This document shows, in pieces, positions 26,571 to 35,434 of a stretch of DNA of 64,000 nt. The position numbers were made by a program, and so were the translations under genes. Position 1 is the stretch's first letter. Every line of letters starts with the position of its first letter. The notes below the pieces were generated by a model, which saw nothing but the letters and a program-made list of their open reading frames with translations, was not told the origin of the DNA and did not search any database. Source of the DNA: Streptomyces coffeae (GTDB taxonomy: Bacteria > Actinomycetota > Actinomycetes > Streptomycetales > Streptomycetaceae); NCBI RefSeq assembly GCF_016741875.1, contig NZ_JAERRF010000009.1, positions 186,001 to 250,000 on the forward strand. The letters run 5' to 3'.

Positions 26571-27928
26571 GACGGCAACTCCGGGGTTGTGGGCGCCACA
26601 TCGGGGAGCAGCCCCAGGCGGCGCAGATCTTTCTCGTAGTTCAGCTTGCCGATGGCGAAGGCCGCACCGGCCGCGATCGCGACCAGGGGCACCATCTGTA
26701 GTGCGCCGAGCAGGCCGATGCGGTCCGCGAGCACGCCCGTCACCGCTGGGCCGGGGGCAAGCCCGAGCAGGCTGTTGGCCAGAGTGAGCGTGGCCATCGC
26801 TGTCGCCGCGATGGCAGCAGGTGTCAGATTCGCCACCATGGCGGTCGCAGGTCCGGCCGTGGCATTGGACAGCAGGGTCCCGGCGCCGATCAGCACGAGT
26901 GGCAGCGGGCCGGAGGGCAGTTGGAATCCGGCCGTCAGCAAGGCGAGTGACCCGAGACTACAGGTGATCGCCACGGTCCACTTCCGGGCACCGTCTCTCC
27001 GGCTGAGGCGGTCCGCGACCATACCGCCGCCGATCATGCCGATGCCGGTGATCAGGGCGAAGACCCCGGCGACCAGACCGGCCTTCCCGGGAGGCATGTC
27101 GTAGTAGCGGTTGAGGAAGCTGGGCATCCAGCCGAGCAGGGCCATCGCGATGAACATCTGCAACCCGCTGCCGATGTAGGCGCACACCACGGAAACCGAG
27201 GAGAACAGCCGCGGCAGCAGGGTCCGGATAGCTGCGCGTTCATCGGACGGGCAGCCATCCGGGCGTACACCGGAGGCGCCCCTGCCACCGCCGGAGACCG
27301 TACCCAGCCTCTTCTCCGTGACCACGATGCCGTAGATCACGGCAAGGGCCATTCCGAAGATCCCCATGACGCCGAACGCCCAGCGCCAGCCCAGGTGCTG
27401 GGCGACAGCGCCGCCGATCGACACCCCCAGTACGGATCCGAAGGCGCCTCCCGCGATGAACGCGCCGGAGAGCGTGGCCCGCAGGCTGATGGGGAAGACA
27501 CTGAGCACCACCGCGATACCGACGCTCCCGTACGCCGCCTCTCCGACGCCCACCATGAACCGGCCCAGGAACATCTGACCGTAGCTCGCGGCCATCGCGC
27601 AGCCCAGGGTCGCAAGACTCCACACCATGGCGGCGATCACCAGGCTCCTCACCCGACCCCAGCGGTCCGCGAGCAGTGACAGCGGGACGGTGAGCACCCC
27701 GACCATCAGGGCCACGATGCCGCTCAGCGAACCCAACTGGGTGTCGGACAGCAGCCATTCCGCTTTGAGCAGCGGAAAAACCGCATTGAGGACCTGCCGT
27801 GACATGTAGTCGGACAGCAGAAGCCCGAAACTCAACCCGAACACCAGCCAGGCGTACCTGCGGGATACGGCAGCCGGTGTGGCAGGAGACGTCCCCGGCA
27901 CGGCTGTGCCGGCAGTGTGAAGTCCCAT
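26567..27928 (-). CDS. MFS transporter (anion:cation symporter-like)
   Basis: 453 residues with twelve hydrophobic helices. LADRWGRVRSLVIAAMVWS and VGVGEAAYGSVGIAV resemble the ACS and aromatic acid:H+ families (GudP, TsaT, NarK-independent). The ATG at 27928 is preferred because AGAAGG lies 9 nt upstream; a GTG at 27937 overlaps that site. Placed between a dioxygenase gene and a small hydrolase in one strand and direction, it probably imports the acid that the operon degrades. Confidence 0.87.
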   Translation of the reverse strand: MGLHTAGTAVPGTSPATPAAVSRRYAWLVFGLSFGLLLSDYMSRQVLNAVFPLLKAEWLLSDTQLGSLSGIVALMVGVLTVPLSLLADRWGRVRSLVIAAMVWSLATLGCAMAASYGQMFLGRFMVGVGEAAYGSVGIAVVLSVFPISLRATLSGAFIAGGAFGSVLGVSIGGAVAQHLGWRWAFGVMGIFGMALAVIYGIVVTEKRLGTVSGGGRGASGVRPDGCPSDERAAIRTLLPRLFSSVSVVCAYIGSGLQMFIAMALLGWMPSFLNRYYDMPPGKAGLVAGVFALITGIGMIGGGMVADRLSRRDGARKWTVAITCSLGSLALLTAGFQLPSGPLPLVLIGAGTLLSNATAGPATAMVANLTPAAIAATAMATLTLANSLLGLAPGPAVTGVLADRIGLLGALQMVPLVAIAAGAAFAIGKLNYEKDLRRLGLLPDVAPTTPELPS

Positions 27929-27963
27929 CGGCGTCACCCTTCTCGTCTCTCCGGGGGGCGGGC

Positions 27964-28881
27964 TCAGAAGGGTTGGTCGCCGACGATTCCGGCGCGTTCC
28001 ATCTTGCGGACGGCAGGCCAGTAGTCCTGGACGGCGTAGTGCTGCGTGGAGCGGTTGTCCCAGATGGCCACGCTGTTCTTCTGCCAGCGCCAGCGCACCT
28101 GGTACTCGGGGACGGCCGCCTGGCTGATCAGGTAGTTCAGGAGGTTGCTTGCCCCGGGGGCGTGGTCCTGGCCGAATCGCACGTTCTCGGGCGTGTGGTA
28201 ATTGACGAAGTGGGTGGTGAAGGCATTGACGAAGAGGATCTGCTCACCGGTCTCGGGATGGGTGCGCACCACCGGGTGCTCCGCGTCCGGGTACCGTGCC
28301 TTCAGCTGGTGTCGCTGCTCTGTGGACATCACGGCGCCGAAGCTCGCCTCGATGCTGTGCCGTGCGCGCAGACCCGAGATCTGGACCTTGATGTGCTCCG
28401 GCAGCCTGCGATAGGCCTCCGCCATGTTGACCCAGATCGTGTCACCCCCCACGTCGGGCGTTTCCACGCAGCGCAGTACGGCACCCATGGGCGGGCACTC
28501 ACGCCACGTTCCGTCGCAGTGGAGCGCGTTCTCGTAGTGCTCGGGCTCGCTGTCCAGGTCCTTGTAGATACGGACCAGCCCCGCGTGCTCCGGGTCGCTG
28601 CCGAGCACCGGGTGGTCCTCCAGCGGTCCGAAGCGCCTGGCGAAGGCGACATGCTCGGCGCGGGTGATGTCCTGGTCCCGCAGGAAGAGGACCTTGTACT
28701 CCATCAGCAGTTGCTGGATCTCGGCGAACAGGTCGTCGTCGCGCGCGGCGTCGCCGAGGTTCACGCCGACGAGTTCGGCGCCGATGGTGCAGGTCAGCTC
28801 CTCAACCCTGAGGGAGGTGCGGCGGACGCCGGGACGCACCAGGGCGGGTGTGATGTCCCTCGGGTGGACGGTCTGAGGCAT
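27964..28881 (-). CDS. TauD/TfdA family Fe(II)/2-oxoglutarate dioxygenase
   Basis: 305 residues. The iron ligands are HxD in ENALHCDGTW and the distal His in WDNRSTQHYAVQDYW; 2-oxoglutarate is bound by an Arg in the following MERAGIVG region. FLRDQDITRAEHVAFARRFG and THPETGEQILFVN are standard TauD/TfdA features. Family members hydroxylate taurine, phenoxyacetates, carnitine precursors or similar acids. GAGGAG lies 8 nt before the ATG at 28881. The operon context (keto-acid cleavage enzyme, oxidoreductase, importer) indicates use of a small organic acid as substrate, not identified. Confidence 0.9.
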   Translation of the reverse strand: MPQTVHPRDITPALVRPGVRRTSLRVEELTCTIGAELVGVNLGDAARDDDLFAEIQQLLMEYKVLFLRDQDITRAEHVAFARRFGPLEDHPVLGSDPEHAGLVRIYKDLDSEPEHYENALHCDGTWRECPPMGAVLRCVETPDVGGDTIWVNMAEAYRRLPEHIKVQISGLRARHSIEASFGAVMSTEQRHQLKARYPDAEHPVVRTHPETGEQILFVNAFTTHFVNYHTPENVRFGQDHAPGASNLLNYLISQAAVPEYQVRWRWQKNSVAIWDNRSTQHYAVQDYWPAVRKMERAGIVGDQPF

Positions 28882-28928
28882 GGTGCTCACTCCTCGGTGA
28901 TGAGACGGGATGTGTGGGCGCGTTGTAC

Positions 28929-29900
28929 TCAGAGGACGAAGAGGGAAGAACCCGTGGTCCGCCCCGCTTCGAGATCGCGATGCGCTTGAATCGCGTCGGG
29001 AAGGGCGTAGCGCTGGTTGATCTCGATCTTGATGCGTCCGGACGCGACATGGCCGAACAGCTCACCGGCCAGGGCCTCCCGCTCGGCGGGCTCGGCGATG
29101 TAGTCGGCCAGCGCGGGCCGGGTCACGAACAGCGAGCCATGGATGGCCAGTTGCATGGCGTCGAGCGGCGGCACTCCGGAGGATGTGCCGAAGCACACCA
29201 GCAGACCGCGGCGCTGTAGCGAGGCCATTGATCCGGCTACGGTGTCCTTGCCGATGCTGTCGAAGACGACCGGGACACCTGTGCCATGGGTCAGCTCGCG
29301 TACCCGCTGGGCCACGTCTTCGCGCCGGTAATAGATGATGTGCTCGCAGCCGTGGGCACGGGCGATCTCGGCCTTCTCCTCGCTCGAGACCGTGCCGATC
29401 ACGGTGATGCCGTTCAGCTTCGCCCACTGGGAGAAGATCAGACCGACGCCGCCGGCCGCCGCGTGGAGCAGCACGGTGTCGCCGGACTTCAGCGGGTGGA
29501 TCCGGCGCAGCAGATAGGCCGAGGTGAGGCCGCGCATGGTCATCGCCGCGGCGGTTTCGCAGCTGATCTCCTCCGGCAGCTTGATCAGCGAATCCGCGGG
29601 CATGACCCGCTCCGTGCTGTAGGCACCCAGCGGGCTCCCGGTGTAGGTCACCCGGTCGCCTTCGGCGACATGCGTAACGCCCTCGCCCACGGCCTCGATC
29701 ACACCCGAGGCCTCCACACCGAGCCCCGCGGGCAGCGGAGCCGGATACAGGCCGGTGCGGAAGTAGGTGTCGGCGAAGTTGAGTCCTACGGCGATGTGCC
29801 GGATCCGTACCTCGCCCGGGCGCGGGTCGCCGACAGTGACCTCTTCCCACCGCATGACGTCGGGGCCACCGGGTTCGTGGAAGCGAACGGCGTGTGCCAC
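28929..29900 (-). CDS. Quinone oxidoreductase (zinc-independent MDR family)
   Basis: 323 residues from a GTG with GGAGC upstream. QOR-family marks are VGLNFADTYFRTGLYP, GLGVEASGVIEAVGEGV, and the NADPH-binding LLHAAAGGVGLIFSQWAKLN. The zinc-ligand cysteines of alcohol dehydrogenases are absent. These enzymes reduce quinones or enones with NADPH. It sits 48 bp upstream of the dioxygenase gene and downstream of the keto-acid cleavage enzyme, all in one orientation, so a step in the same pathway is likely. Confidence 0.9.
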   Translation of the reverse strand: MAHAVRFHEPGGPDVMRWEEVTVGDPRPGEVRIRHIAVGLNFADTYFRTGLYPAPLPAGLGVEASGVIEAVGEGVTHVAEGDRVTYTGSPLGAYSTERVMPADSLIKLPEEISCETAAAMTMRGLTSAYLLRRIHPLKSGDTVLLHAAAGGVGLIFSQWAKLNGITVIGTVSSEEKAEIARAHGCEHIIYYRREDVAQRVRELTHGTGVPVVFDSIGKDTVAGSMASLQRRGLLVCFGTSSGVPPLDAMQLAIHGSLFVTRPALADYIAEPAEREALAGELFGHVASGRIKIEINQRYALPDAIQAHRDLEAGRTTGSSLFVL

Positions 29901-30010
29901 AAGATGCTCCGTTTACTCGTGTGTGTTGGGGCGGCGGTCGCGGGCCGACCCCGATCGGCGGGGATGGATGCCACGATTCGGTCCCGCGACCGCCGCTCGT
30001 GGGGTCTGGG

Positions 30011-31069
30011 TCAGCTCTTGGTGTCGCGCAGCATGAAGCCTCGCTGACCGGGACGGCGGTTGGGCACCATGCCGAGCTGGGCCAGAGTCTCGTCGGCGCC
30101 CGAGTACCATGCGCCGATCTGGTAGATCCGCTTCGCCTCCTGCCCGGTGGCGACCTCACGACCGAGCGCGTTGGCGATCTGGACCATCTGCTCGACCTGC
30201 TCCACGGAGGACATCCGCTCGCCCTTGTGCCGCCACAGGTTGTCCTCGTTGCCCACCCGCACATGCGTGCCCAGGGCGATACCGATCGCGTTCATCGGCG
30301 CCACCGCGCGCATGGACGCCTCGATGGTGAGCACGGCGCCGTCCGGGACGCGACGGATGAACTCGACGAGGTCGGCCGGGTGGCGGCCGGCGAACCCACC
30401 GCCGATGGCCACGTAGTTGAGCACCAGCGGCCCGCTGTAGATGCCCTTGCGGATCAGCCGCTCCACGGTCTCCAGCTGCGCCAGGTTGGCGAGCTGGAAG
30501 TGCGGCTGGATGCCATGGTCACGGAGCCGCGTGAGGTGCTCGAGGTAGAAGTCCGGCCCGGCCTCGACCACCATGTCCCGATAGGCCTTGTAGTACGCCT
30601 CTTTGGCGATCGACGTGCCCTCGATGTCCTCGTCGTCGAAGAGCTCGACGATGTTCATCTGGTTGGTGTTGATCGCGATCGTCACCTGGTCCGGCGCAGG
30701 GGTGATCTCGGCCAGCATGTGGCGAGTGTCGTAGCTGAGCCACTTGGCGTCGGAGCCCTCATCCTCGGGAGCGAAGGAGATCGACCCGCCGATCTGAAGG
30801 ACCATGTCCGGCACGGCCTCGCGCAGCCGGGCCATCAGCTCGTTGAACATGGACATGCGCTTGGAGCCGCGGCCGTCCAGCTCACGCACGTGGATGTGCA
30901 GCACGGTGGCGCCGGCGTTGTAGCAGTCGACCGCCGCCTGCACATGCTCGTCCATGGTGAGCGGAAGGTCGTCGGCGTCACCGGGCAACCACTCCGGCCC
31001 GTAGGGCGCGGCCTGGATGACCAGCTTCTCCTGGTTCTCCGGATACAGGGAGTCGTCGAAGAAGTGCAC
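30011..31069 (-). CDS. Beta-keto acid cleavage enzyme (BKACE, Kce-like)
   Basis: 352 residues. BKACE marks are LVIQAAPYGPEW, the zinc-binding HxH in GATVLHIHVRE, and the long AIGGGFAGRHPADLVEF segment. The family condenses a beta-keto acid with acetyl-CoA and splits it to acetoacetate and a shorter acyl-CoA; known cases serve lysine fermentation and carnitine breakdown. The GTG at 31069 has AAAGGAG 7 nt before it, better than an ATG at 31099. It is first in the operon, and an acyl-CoA synthetase lies divergently beyond the AraC gene. Substrate unassigned. Confidence 0.9.
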   Translation of the reverse strand: MHFFDDSLYPENQEKLVIQAAPYGPEWLPGDADDLPLTMDEHVQAAVDCYNAGATVLHIHVRELDGRGSKRMSMFNELMARLREAVPDMVLQIGGSISFAPEDEGSDAKWLSYDTRHMLAEITPAPDQVTIAINTNQMNIVELFDDEDIEGTSIAKEAYYKAYRDMVVEAGPDFYLEHLTRLRDHGIQPHFQLANLAQLETVERLIRKGIYSGPLVLNYVAIGGGFAGRHPADLVEFIRRVPDGAVLTIEASMRAVAPMNAIGIALGTHVRVGNEDNLWRHKGERMSSVEQVEQMVQIANALGREVATGQEAKRIYQIGAWYSGADETLAQLGMVPNRRPGQRGFMLRDTKS

Positions 31070-31407
31070 GGTCCGTCTCCTTTGAGAAGGGGTCTTCACT
31101 CGCTGCGCGCATCGCTGTCTGCGATACGAGGCCCGAGGGCTTGGCGAGGAGCGGAGTGGGATGGCAGGCGGATTCCGGGGCCCGTGGGCAGCCCGGACAC
31201 GTTCAGCGGGTGCGGGAGGGAGGTACGGCTGCGGACAGGGTCGGTTCGACCCTGTGTGGCCGACGGTCTCCCTTGCGGTAATGCAACGTTAAGGGCCGGT
31301 TACATCGGCTGCTTCACCACAGGTGACATCTGACGTATCACTTGGGGACTTGGAAACACGGCCGTCCATGGGCCGGGGTCATACCGGCAGCCGGTGACCG
31401 CTGGTGG
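31070..31407. other. Intergenic region upstream of the BKACE operon
   Basis: No gene is supported in these 338 bp. It contains the inverted repeat at 31235-31255, and around 31278-31340 a lower-GC patch that probably holds the operon promoter. No box pair could be assigned with confidence. Confidence 0.5.
31235..31255. promoter_or_regulatory. Perfect inverted repeat upstream of the BKACE operon
   Basis: Nine-base arms ACAGGGTCG and CGACCCTGT flank a GTT centre, about 165 bp before the BKACE start and after the AraC gene stop. It may be a regulator site or an attenuating hairpin; it may equally terminate AraC transcription. Confidence 0.5.
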
Positions 31408-32427
31408 TCATCCCTCGGCGACGGGCTGCTGCCTGGTCCGCCGGACGCGCCACTCCCTGGGGCTGCAACCGAACTGCTGGCGGAACCAGCGCGAGAAAGC
31501 ACTCGGTGCGGAGAATCCCAGCAGCTCTGAGATCTCCGTCAATGAGCGGCGCGGGTTCGTCACGAGTTGACCCGCGAGCTGGGTGCGCGTCGTGTTGAGG
31601 AGGGAGGAGAACGTCTCGTCCGAGGCCGCCAGGTGCCGGTGGACGGTTCTCCGGTCGACACCGAGGCTGCGTGCCACCTGCTCGATCGAACAGCGCCCCG
31701 TCGGCAGCAGGACTTCGATCAGCTCGCGCACGCGGTCCAGCATGGTCGTGTCCCTCGAGACCGCGATGGACTCGAAATACTGCCGCGCGTAGGTCCGGAG
31801 CAACGGGTCGGCCATGAGGTTGGGCGCGTTGAGGTCGTCGGCGTAGAAGACGATTCCGTTGAATTCCCGGTCGAATTCCACCACGGGGCCGAAAACGCGT
31901 CGGTGGGTCGCGGTGTCCGCCGGAGCCCGGTGCGTGAAACACACGGAGACCGGCTGCCACCGCATACCGAAACTGCGGAGGATCCCGTGGAAAGCACCCA
32001 CAGCCAGCTCGGTGGCCTGGCGCGCCGCCATGTGCTCACCCAGCTCCAGGCTCACCTTGAGGGTGGCAAAGCCCCTCGCCTCGGAGAGCCGACTGTGGAG
32101 CATTTCATTGTACATATGTCCATAACGAACAAGAAGCTCGAGTGCGCTGCGGACATCCGGCTCCTCACGTATGACCAAGCTGATGGGGCCGAGGTTGGAG
32201 AAGCGACGGCGCTCAGCGAGAAGCAGGCCGAAGTCCTCGCGGTGTGAGGCCGCCGCCGAGAGCTCGAGCAGCTGGGTCACGGCCGCACCGGATATCCATC
32301 TGTCCTGGAGCGCGAGGCCGACGGGGTCCAGGCCGACGCGCTTCATCAGGGCTCGCGGGTCGATGCCGAGCGACTGGCTGACCTCGACGTAGCTGCTCAG
32401 CGCCGCGTTGCGGACAAGGGGCTTCAT
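31408..32427 (-). CDS. AraC family regulator (OruR/ArgR-like, Arabinose_bd domain)
   Basis: 339 residues. Residues 15-200 are the Arabinose_bd (OruR-type) sensor: SLGIDPRALMKRVGLDP, LLLAERRRFSNLGPISLVI. The AraC DNA-binding part is at 240-330: IEQVARSLGVDRRTVHRHL and TEISELLGFSAPSAFSRWFR. GGAGTG precedes the ATG at 32427. It lies between the BKACE operon and the divergent acyl-CoA synthetase and is positioned to activate both in response to a pathway intermediate. Confidence 0.92.
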   Translation of the reverse strand: MKPLVRNAALSSYVEVSQSLGIDPRALMKRVGLDPVGLALQDRWISGAAVTQLLELSAAASHREDFGLLLAERRRFSNLGPISLVIREEPDVRSALELLVRYGHMYNEMLHSRLSEARGFATLKVSLELGEHMAARQATELAVGAFHGILRSFGMRWQPVSVCFTHRAPADTATHRRVFGPVVEFDREFNGIVFYADDLNAPNLMADPLLRTYARQYFESIAVSRDTTMLDRVRELIEVLLPTGRCSIEQVARSLGVDRRTVHRHLAASDETFSSLLNTTRTQLAGQLVTNPRRSLTEISELLGFSAPSAFSRWFRQQFGCSPREWRVRRTRQQPVAEG

Positions 32428-32581
32428 GGGCGCACTCCAGGGCTCTGTCCCCAATGGTTAAGTCAGCTGCCACGCCAGGTCAAGCGATGAGCCGAGGGCT
32501 GACCTAGCGTTGCACCACTGCGATGGAGCGAGCCGTCCGGTTTCGGTGTCCCCGCCGACCGGAAATCCAACGGAGCCCACC

Positions 32582-32776
32582 ATGACAAACAGTCCGACCT
32601 TTGACCAGCCCTGGAACGCGGTACGGAATCCCCTGCCGATCCCTACCGATCGATGGCCTCTGATGGAATTCCGTGCCGAATCCGTCTGCCCGCGCCGCGG
32701 AACTCCGCGGGACTCGGCGGCTGCTGCCGCCATCCGTGACCGGCCACCAGCACAGATCAGAGGGGAAGCCGAATGA
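32582..32776 (+). CDS. Possible small leader ORF before acyl-CoA synthetase
   Basis: 64 codons from an ATG with CGGAG upstream. Its TGA overlaps the ATG of the synthetase by 4 nt, which would couple translation. Third-position GC is weaker than in the neighbouring genes and no family is recognised (MTNSPTFDQPWNAVR opening). It could be a coupling leader or the decayed start of an older gene. Confidence 0.35.
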   Translation: MTNSPTFDQPWNAVRNPLPIPTDRWPLMEFRAESVCPRRGTPRDSAAAAAIRDRPPAQIRGEAE

Positions 32777-34263
32777 ACAACCTCGTCGCGCTCCTGGCGG
32801 AATCCGCCCGCACGGACGGTGGCCGCGTCGCCATCCGCCAGGACGATATCGTCCTCACCTATGCCCAATTGAACGACGCCAGCGCCCGGCTCACCACGCT
32901 GTTGCAGACCAAGGGCGTCCGCGCCGGCGATCGCGTTGCGTTGGTCATGCCCAACGTCCCCCACTTCCCGGTCGCGTATTACGGCATCCTCCGTGCCGGC
33001 GGCGTGGTGGTGCCGATGAATCCGTTGTTCAAGGCTCGTGAAATCGCCTTCACCCTCCGGGATTCCGGGGCCCGGATCGTGTTGGCCTCCTCGCACGTCG
33101 CGGACGAGGTTGCCTCGGCCGCGGCGGCGGCTGGGGTCGAATGCCTGGTCACGGAGCCGACCTCCTTCGACACCCTGGTGCAGGCAAGCGATCCGATACT
33201 CGGGGTCGTCGACCGGGCGGACGACGACACCGCCGTCATTCTCTACACCTCGGGCACAACAGGTACCCCGAAGGGCGCCGAGCTGACCCATCGCAATTTG
33301 ATGACCAACGCAGCCACCACGGCCGAGACGCTGCTCCACGTCGGCCCGAACGACGTGCTGTTCGGGGGCCTGCCGCTGTTCCATGCCTTCGGGCAGACCT
33401 GCGCCCTCAACACCGCCATCGCCGCCGGCGCCACTCTCACCTTGCTGCCGCGGTTCGAGCCCGGCAGGGCGTTGGAGATCATGCGCCGGGACAGGGTCAC
33501 CGTTTTCCTGGGTGTCCCCACGATGTACACGGCTCTGCTCCATCACGGGATCCCCGACGGCTACGGCCCCTCACGGCTGCGCTTGGCCGTCTCCGGTGGA
33601 GCCTCCCTGCCGGTCGAGGTACTCCACGGCTTCGAGCGGGAATTCGACGTCACTGTGCTGGAGGGCTACGGGCTCTCGGAGACCTCACCGGTCGCCGCGT
33701 TCAACCCTCCGGACCGGCCGCGCAAGGCAGGCTCGATCGGTCTCCCCATCCGCGGAGTCGAACTCGGACTCATCGCGGACGATGGCACCACAGTGGGCCC
33801 GGACGAGGTCGGGGAAATCACGATCCGCGGTGAAAACGTCATGAAGGGCTATTGGAACCGGCCTGACGCGACCGCGGAAGCCATCCGGGATGGGTGGTTT
33901 CACAGCGGTGATCTCGCCCGTGTCGACGAGGATGGCTACTACTTCATCGTCGACCGTAAGAAGGACCTCATCATCCGTGGCGGGTACAACGTCTATCCGC
34001 GGGAGATCGAGGAGGTGCTCTACGAACACCCCGCCGTCGCCGAAGCCGCTGTCGTGGGCGTGCCGCACGAGATCCACGGGGAGGAGGTGGCCGCCGTAGT
34101 GACGCTCCGGGACGGTGCACAGACCACCACCGGTCAGATACGTGACTACGTCAAACAGCGGGTTGCCGCCTACAAGTACCCACGGATCGTCACGTTCACC
34201 GACGGACTCCCCAAGGGAGCAACGGGCAAGATCCTCAAGCGGGAGATCATTGTCCAGCAGTAG
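32773..34263 (+). CDS. Long/medium-chain acyl-CoA synthetase (class I adenylate-forming)
   Basis: 496 residues. The P-loop is LYTSGTTGTPKGAELTHRN, the adenine-binding YGLSETSP, then GWFHSGDLARVDEDGY and the hinge DRKKDLIIRGGYNVYPREIE; the catalytic Lys lies in PKGATGKILKRE. The length and lack of an N-terminal extension fit FadD13/AliA-like synthetases that make CoA thioesters from carboxylic acids. It diverges from the AraC regulator and probably activates the acid, or an intermediate, for the BKACE-containing pathway. Confidence 0.92.
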   Translation: MNNLVALLAESARTDGGRVAIRQDDIVLTYAQLNDASARLTTLLQTKGVRAGDRVALVMPNVPHFPVAYYGILRAGGVVVPMNPLFKAREIAFTLRDSGARIVLASSHVADEVASAAAAAGVECLVTEPTSFDTLVQASDPILGVVDRADDDTAVILYTSGTTGTPKGAELTHRNLMTNAATTAETLLHVGPNDVLFGGLPLFHAFGQTCALNTAIAAGATLTLLPRFEPGRALEIMRRDRVTVFLGVPTMYTALLHHGIPDGYGPSRLRLAVSGGASLPVEVLHGFEREFDVTVLEGYGLSETSPVAAFNPPDRPRKAGSIGLPIRGVELGLIADDGTTVGPDEVGEITIRGENVMKGYWNRPDATAEAIRDGWFHSGDLARVDEDGYYFIVDRKKDLIIRGGYNVYPREIEEVLYEHPAVAEAAVVGVPHEIHGEEVAAVVTLRDGAQTTTGQIRDYVKQRVAAYKYPRIVTFTDGLPKGATGKILKREIIVQQ

Positions 34264-34401
34264 GTGTCCAAAGCCTGAAATGGTCAGGATTCCGTAGTGG
34301 CCTTCGCATCAGGGGGTGGGTTCACTGGGGCATGGATGCCCAGGCAGAGGACGGACCAGTCATCCCCGATGCGGGGCAGCATGGCGAGACCACCACGGGG
34401 C

Positions 34402-35082
34402 TCACGTGGTGAAGACCGCCCGCGCAATCTCATCGGGGGCGGCGCTCGTCTCGTCGACCAACTCCCCATCGGCGGACCAGATTCCCGAACGGCCGGATGT
34501 GCGGTCGAAACCGCCACCGGTCGGACCCGCGAAGGCGGCCGTGGCGACCCACACACCGTGGTCGGCGGCGACCCGGCGGGCGCGCTCACCGTGGACCTCA
34601 GCCTCGTGATCGGCGTGGACAACCCCGGCTACGTAGCCGTCGATGCCCAACGCGAGTGTCCTCGCGGCGTGTTCGGGGATACCTGTGTCGCGGCAGACGG
34701 CGAGCCCCAGCCGCCACCCGTCCACGTCGATCGCAGCGGGCTCGCCGGGCACGAAGTGGACGGCCTCGCTGCTGTGCAGGTAGACCTTCCCATAAGCCAC
34801 TCGCGCGCCGTCTCCGGTCACAGCCAGGATGCCGATGTGCGGACCCGGTACAGGCGCGCCGACCAGGGCGAGTGTCCCGGTCTCGGCGCACGCGGCGACG
34901 ATCGGAGCCAGCCGTTCATCGTCCGGGAACACCGGCGGTGCGTCCAGCTGGTATCCCGTCAGCGACATCTCGGGGAACACCACCACCCGTGCGTCCGCTG
35001 CCCGAACCGCCTCCGCATGGGCCACCGCGTTGGCCGTCACGTCGTAAGCCGCGCACCTCGGCTGCGCCACCGCGATGCTCAT
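34402..35082 (-). CDS. Carbon-nitrogen hydrolase (nitrilase superfamily)
   Basis: 226 residues. The catalytic triad is visible: Glu in VVFPEMSLTGYQL, Lys in YGKVYLHSSE, Cys in LGLAVCRDTGIPEHA. Nitrilase-superfamily enzymes of this size are mostly amidases rather than true nitrilases. The C-terminus (GGGFDRTSGRSGIWS) is that of a complete but compact member. ATG at 35082 is chosen; an upstream ATG at 35094 adds four residues. No operon partners. Confidence 0.88.
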   Translation of the reverse strand: MSIAVAQPRCAAYDVTANAVAHAEAVRAADARVVVFPEMSLTGYQLDAPPVFPDDERLAPIVAACAETGTLALVGAPVPGPHIGILAVTGDGARVAYGKVYLHSSEAVHFVPGEPAAIDVDGWRLGLAVCRDTGIPEHAARTLALGIDGYVAGVVHADHEAEVHGERARRVAADHGVWVATAAFAGPTGGGFDRTSGRSGIWSADGELVDETSAAPDEIARAVFTT

Positions 35083-35215
35083 CGGTCGCTCCACCCTGAA
35101 CTCCCCTCGCCGAATCGCACGATCACCCTATACAGCGGTCACACGGCCGAGCCGTTGCGCATCTGCCCCAGCAACCCTTCCGGCGTTCCACCAGCACACC
35201 ACCGCCTGCCCGGAC

Positions 35216-35335
35216 TCAATGGCCCTCAGCCTGTTGCCCGACGGCCTGGTGCCGGTGGGGGGCTGAGCGAGGCTGAGATCTGGCAGTCGATCGCCGACTT
35301 CACCGACGCGGCCCACAACGCGCTCCTGGTCGCAG
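35216..35335 (+). pseudogene. Old yellow enzyme remnant
   Basis: One frame reads SLLPDGLVPVGG, matching the substrate-loop region of OYE flavoenzymes, and a second frame continues with EIWQSIADFTDAAHNALLVA, which matches the following helix (compare IADFADAARNAIAAGFDG in the intact copy at 38745). A short deletion and frameshift join them; everything else of the TIM barrel is missing. The remnant lies just before the ArsR-family gene. Confidence 0.6.
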
Positions 35336-35434
35336 CACCGCTCAGGCGAAATCCGGAGCCGCCCGGAGGTTCACCGCTCACCGTCGGCGGGGCACCGCCC
35401 CCGCCGGGACGCTGTGCGGCAAGGATGGCGAGTC

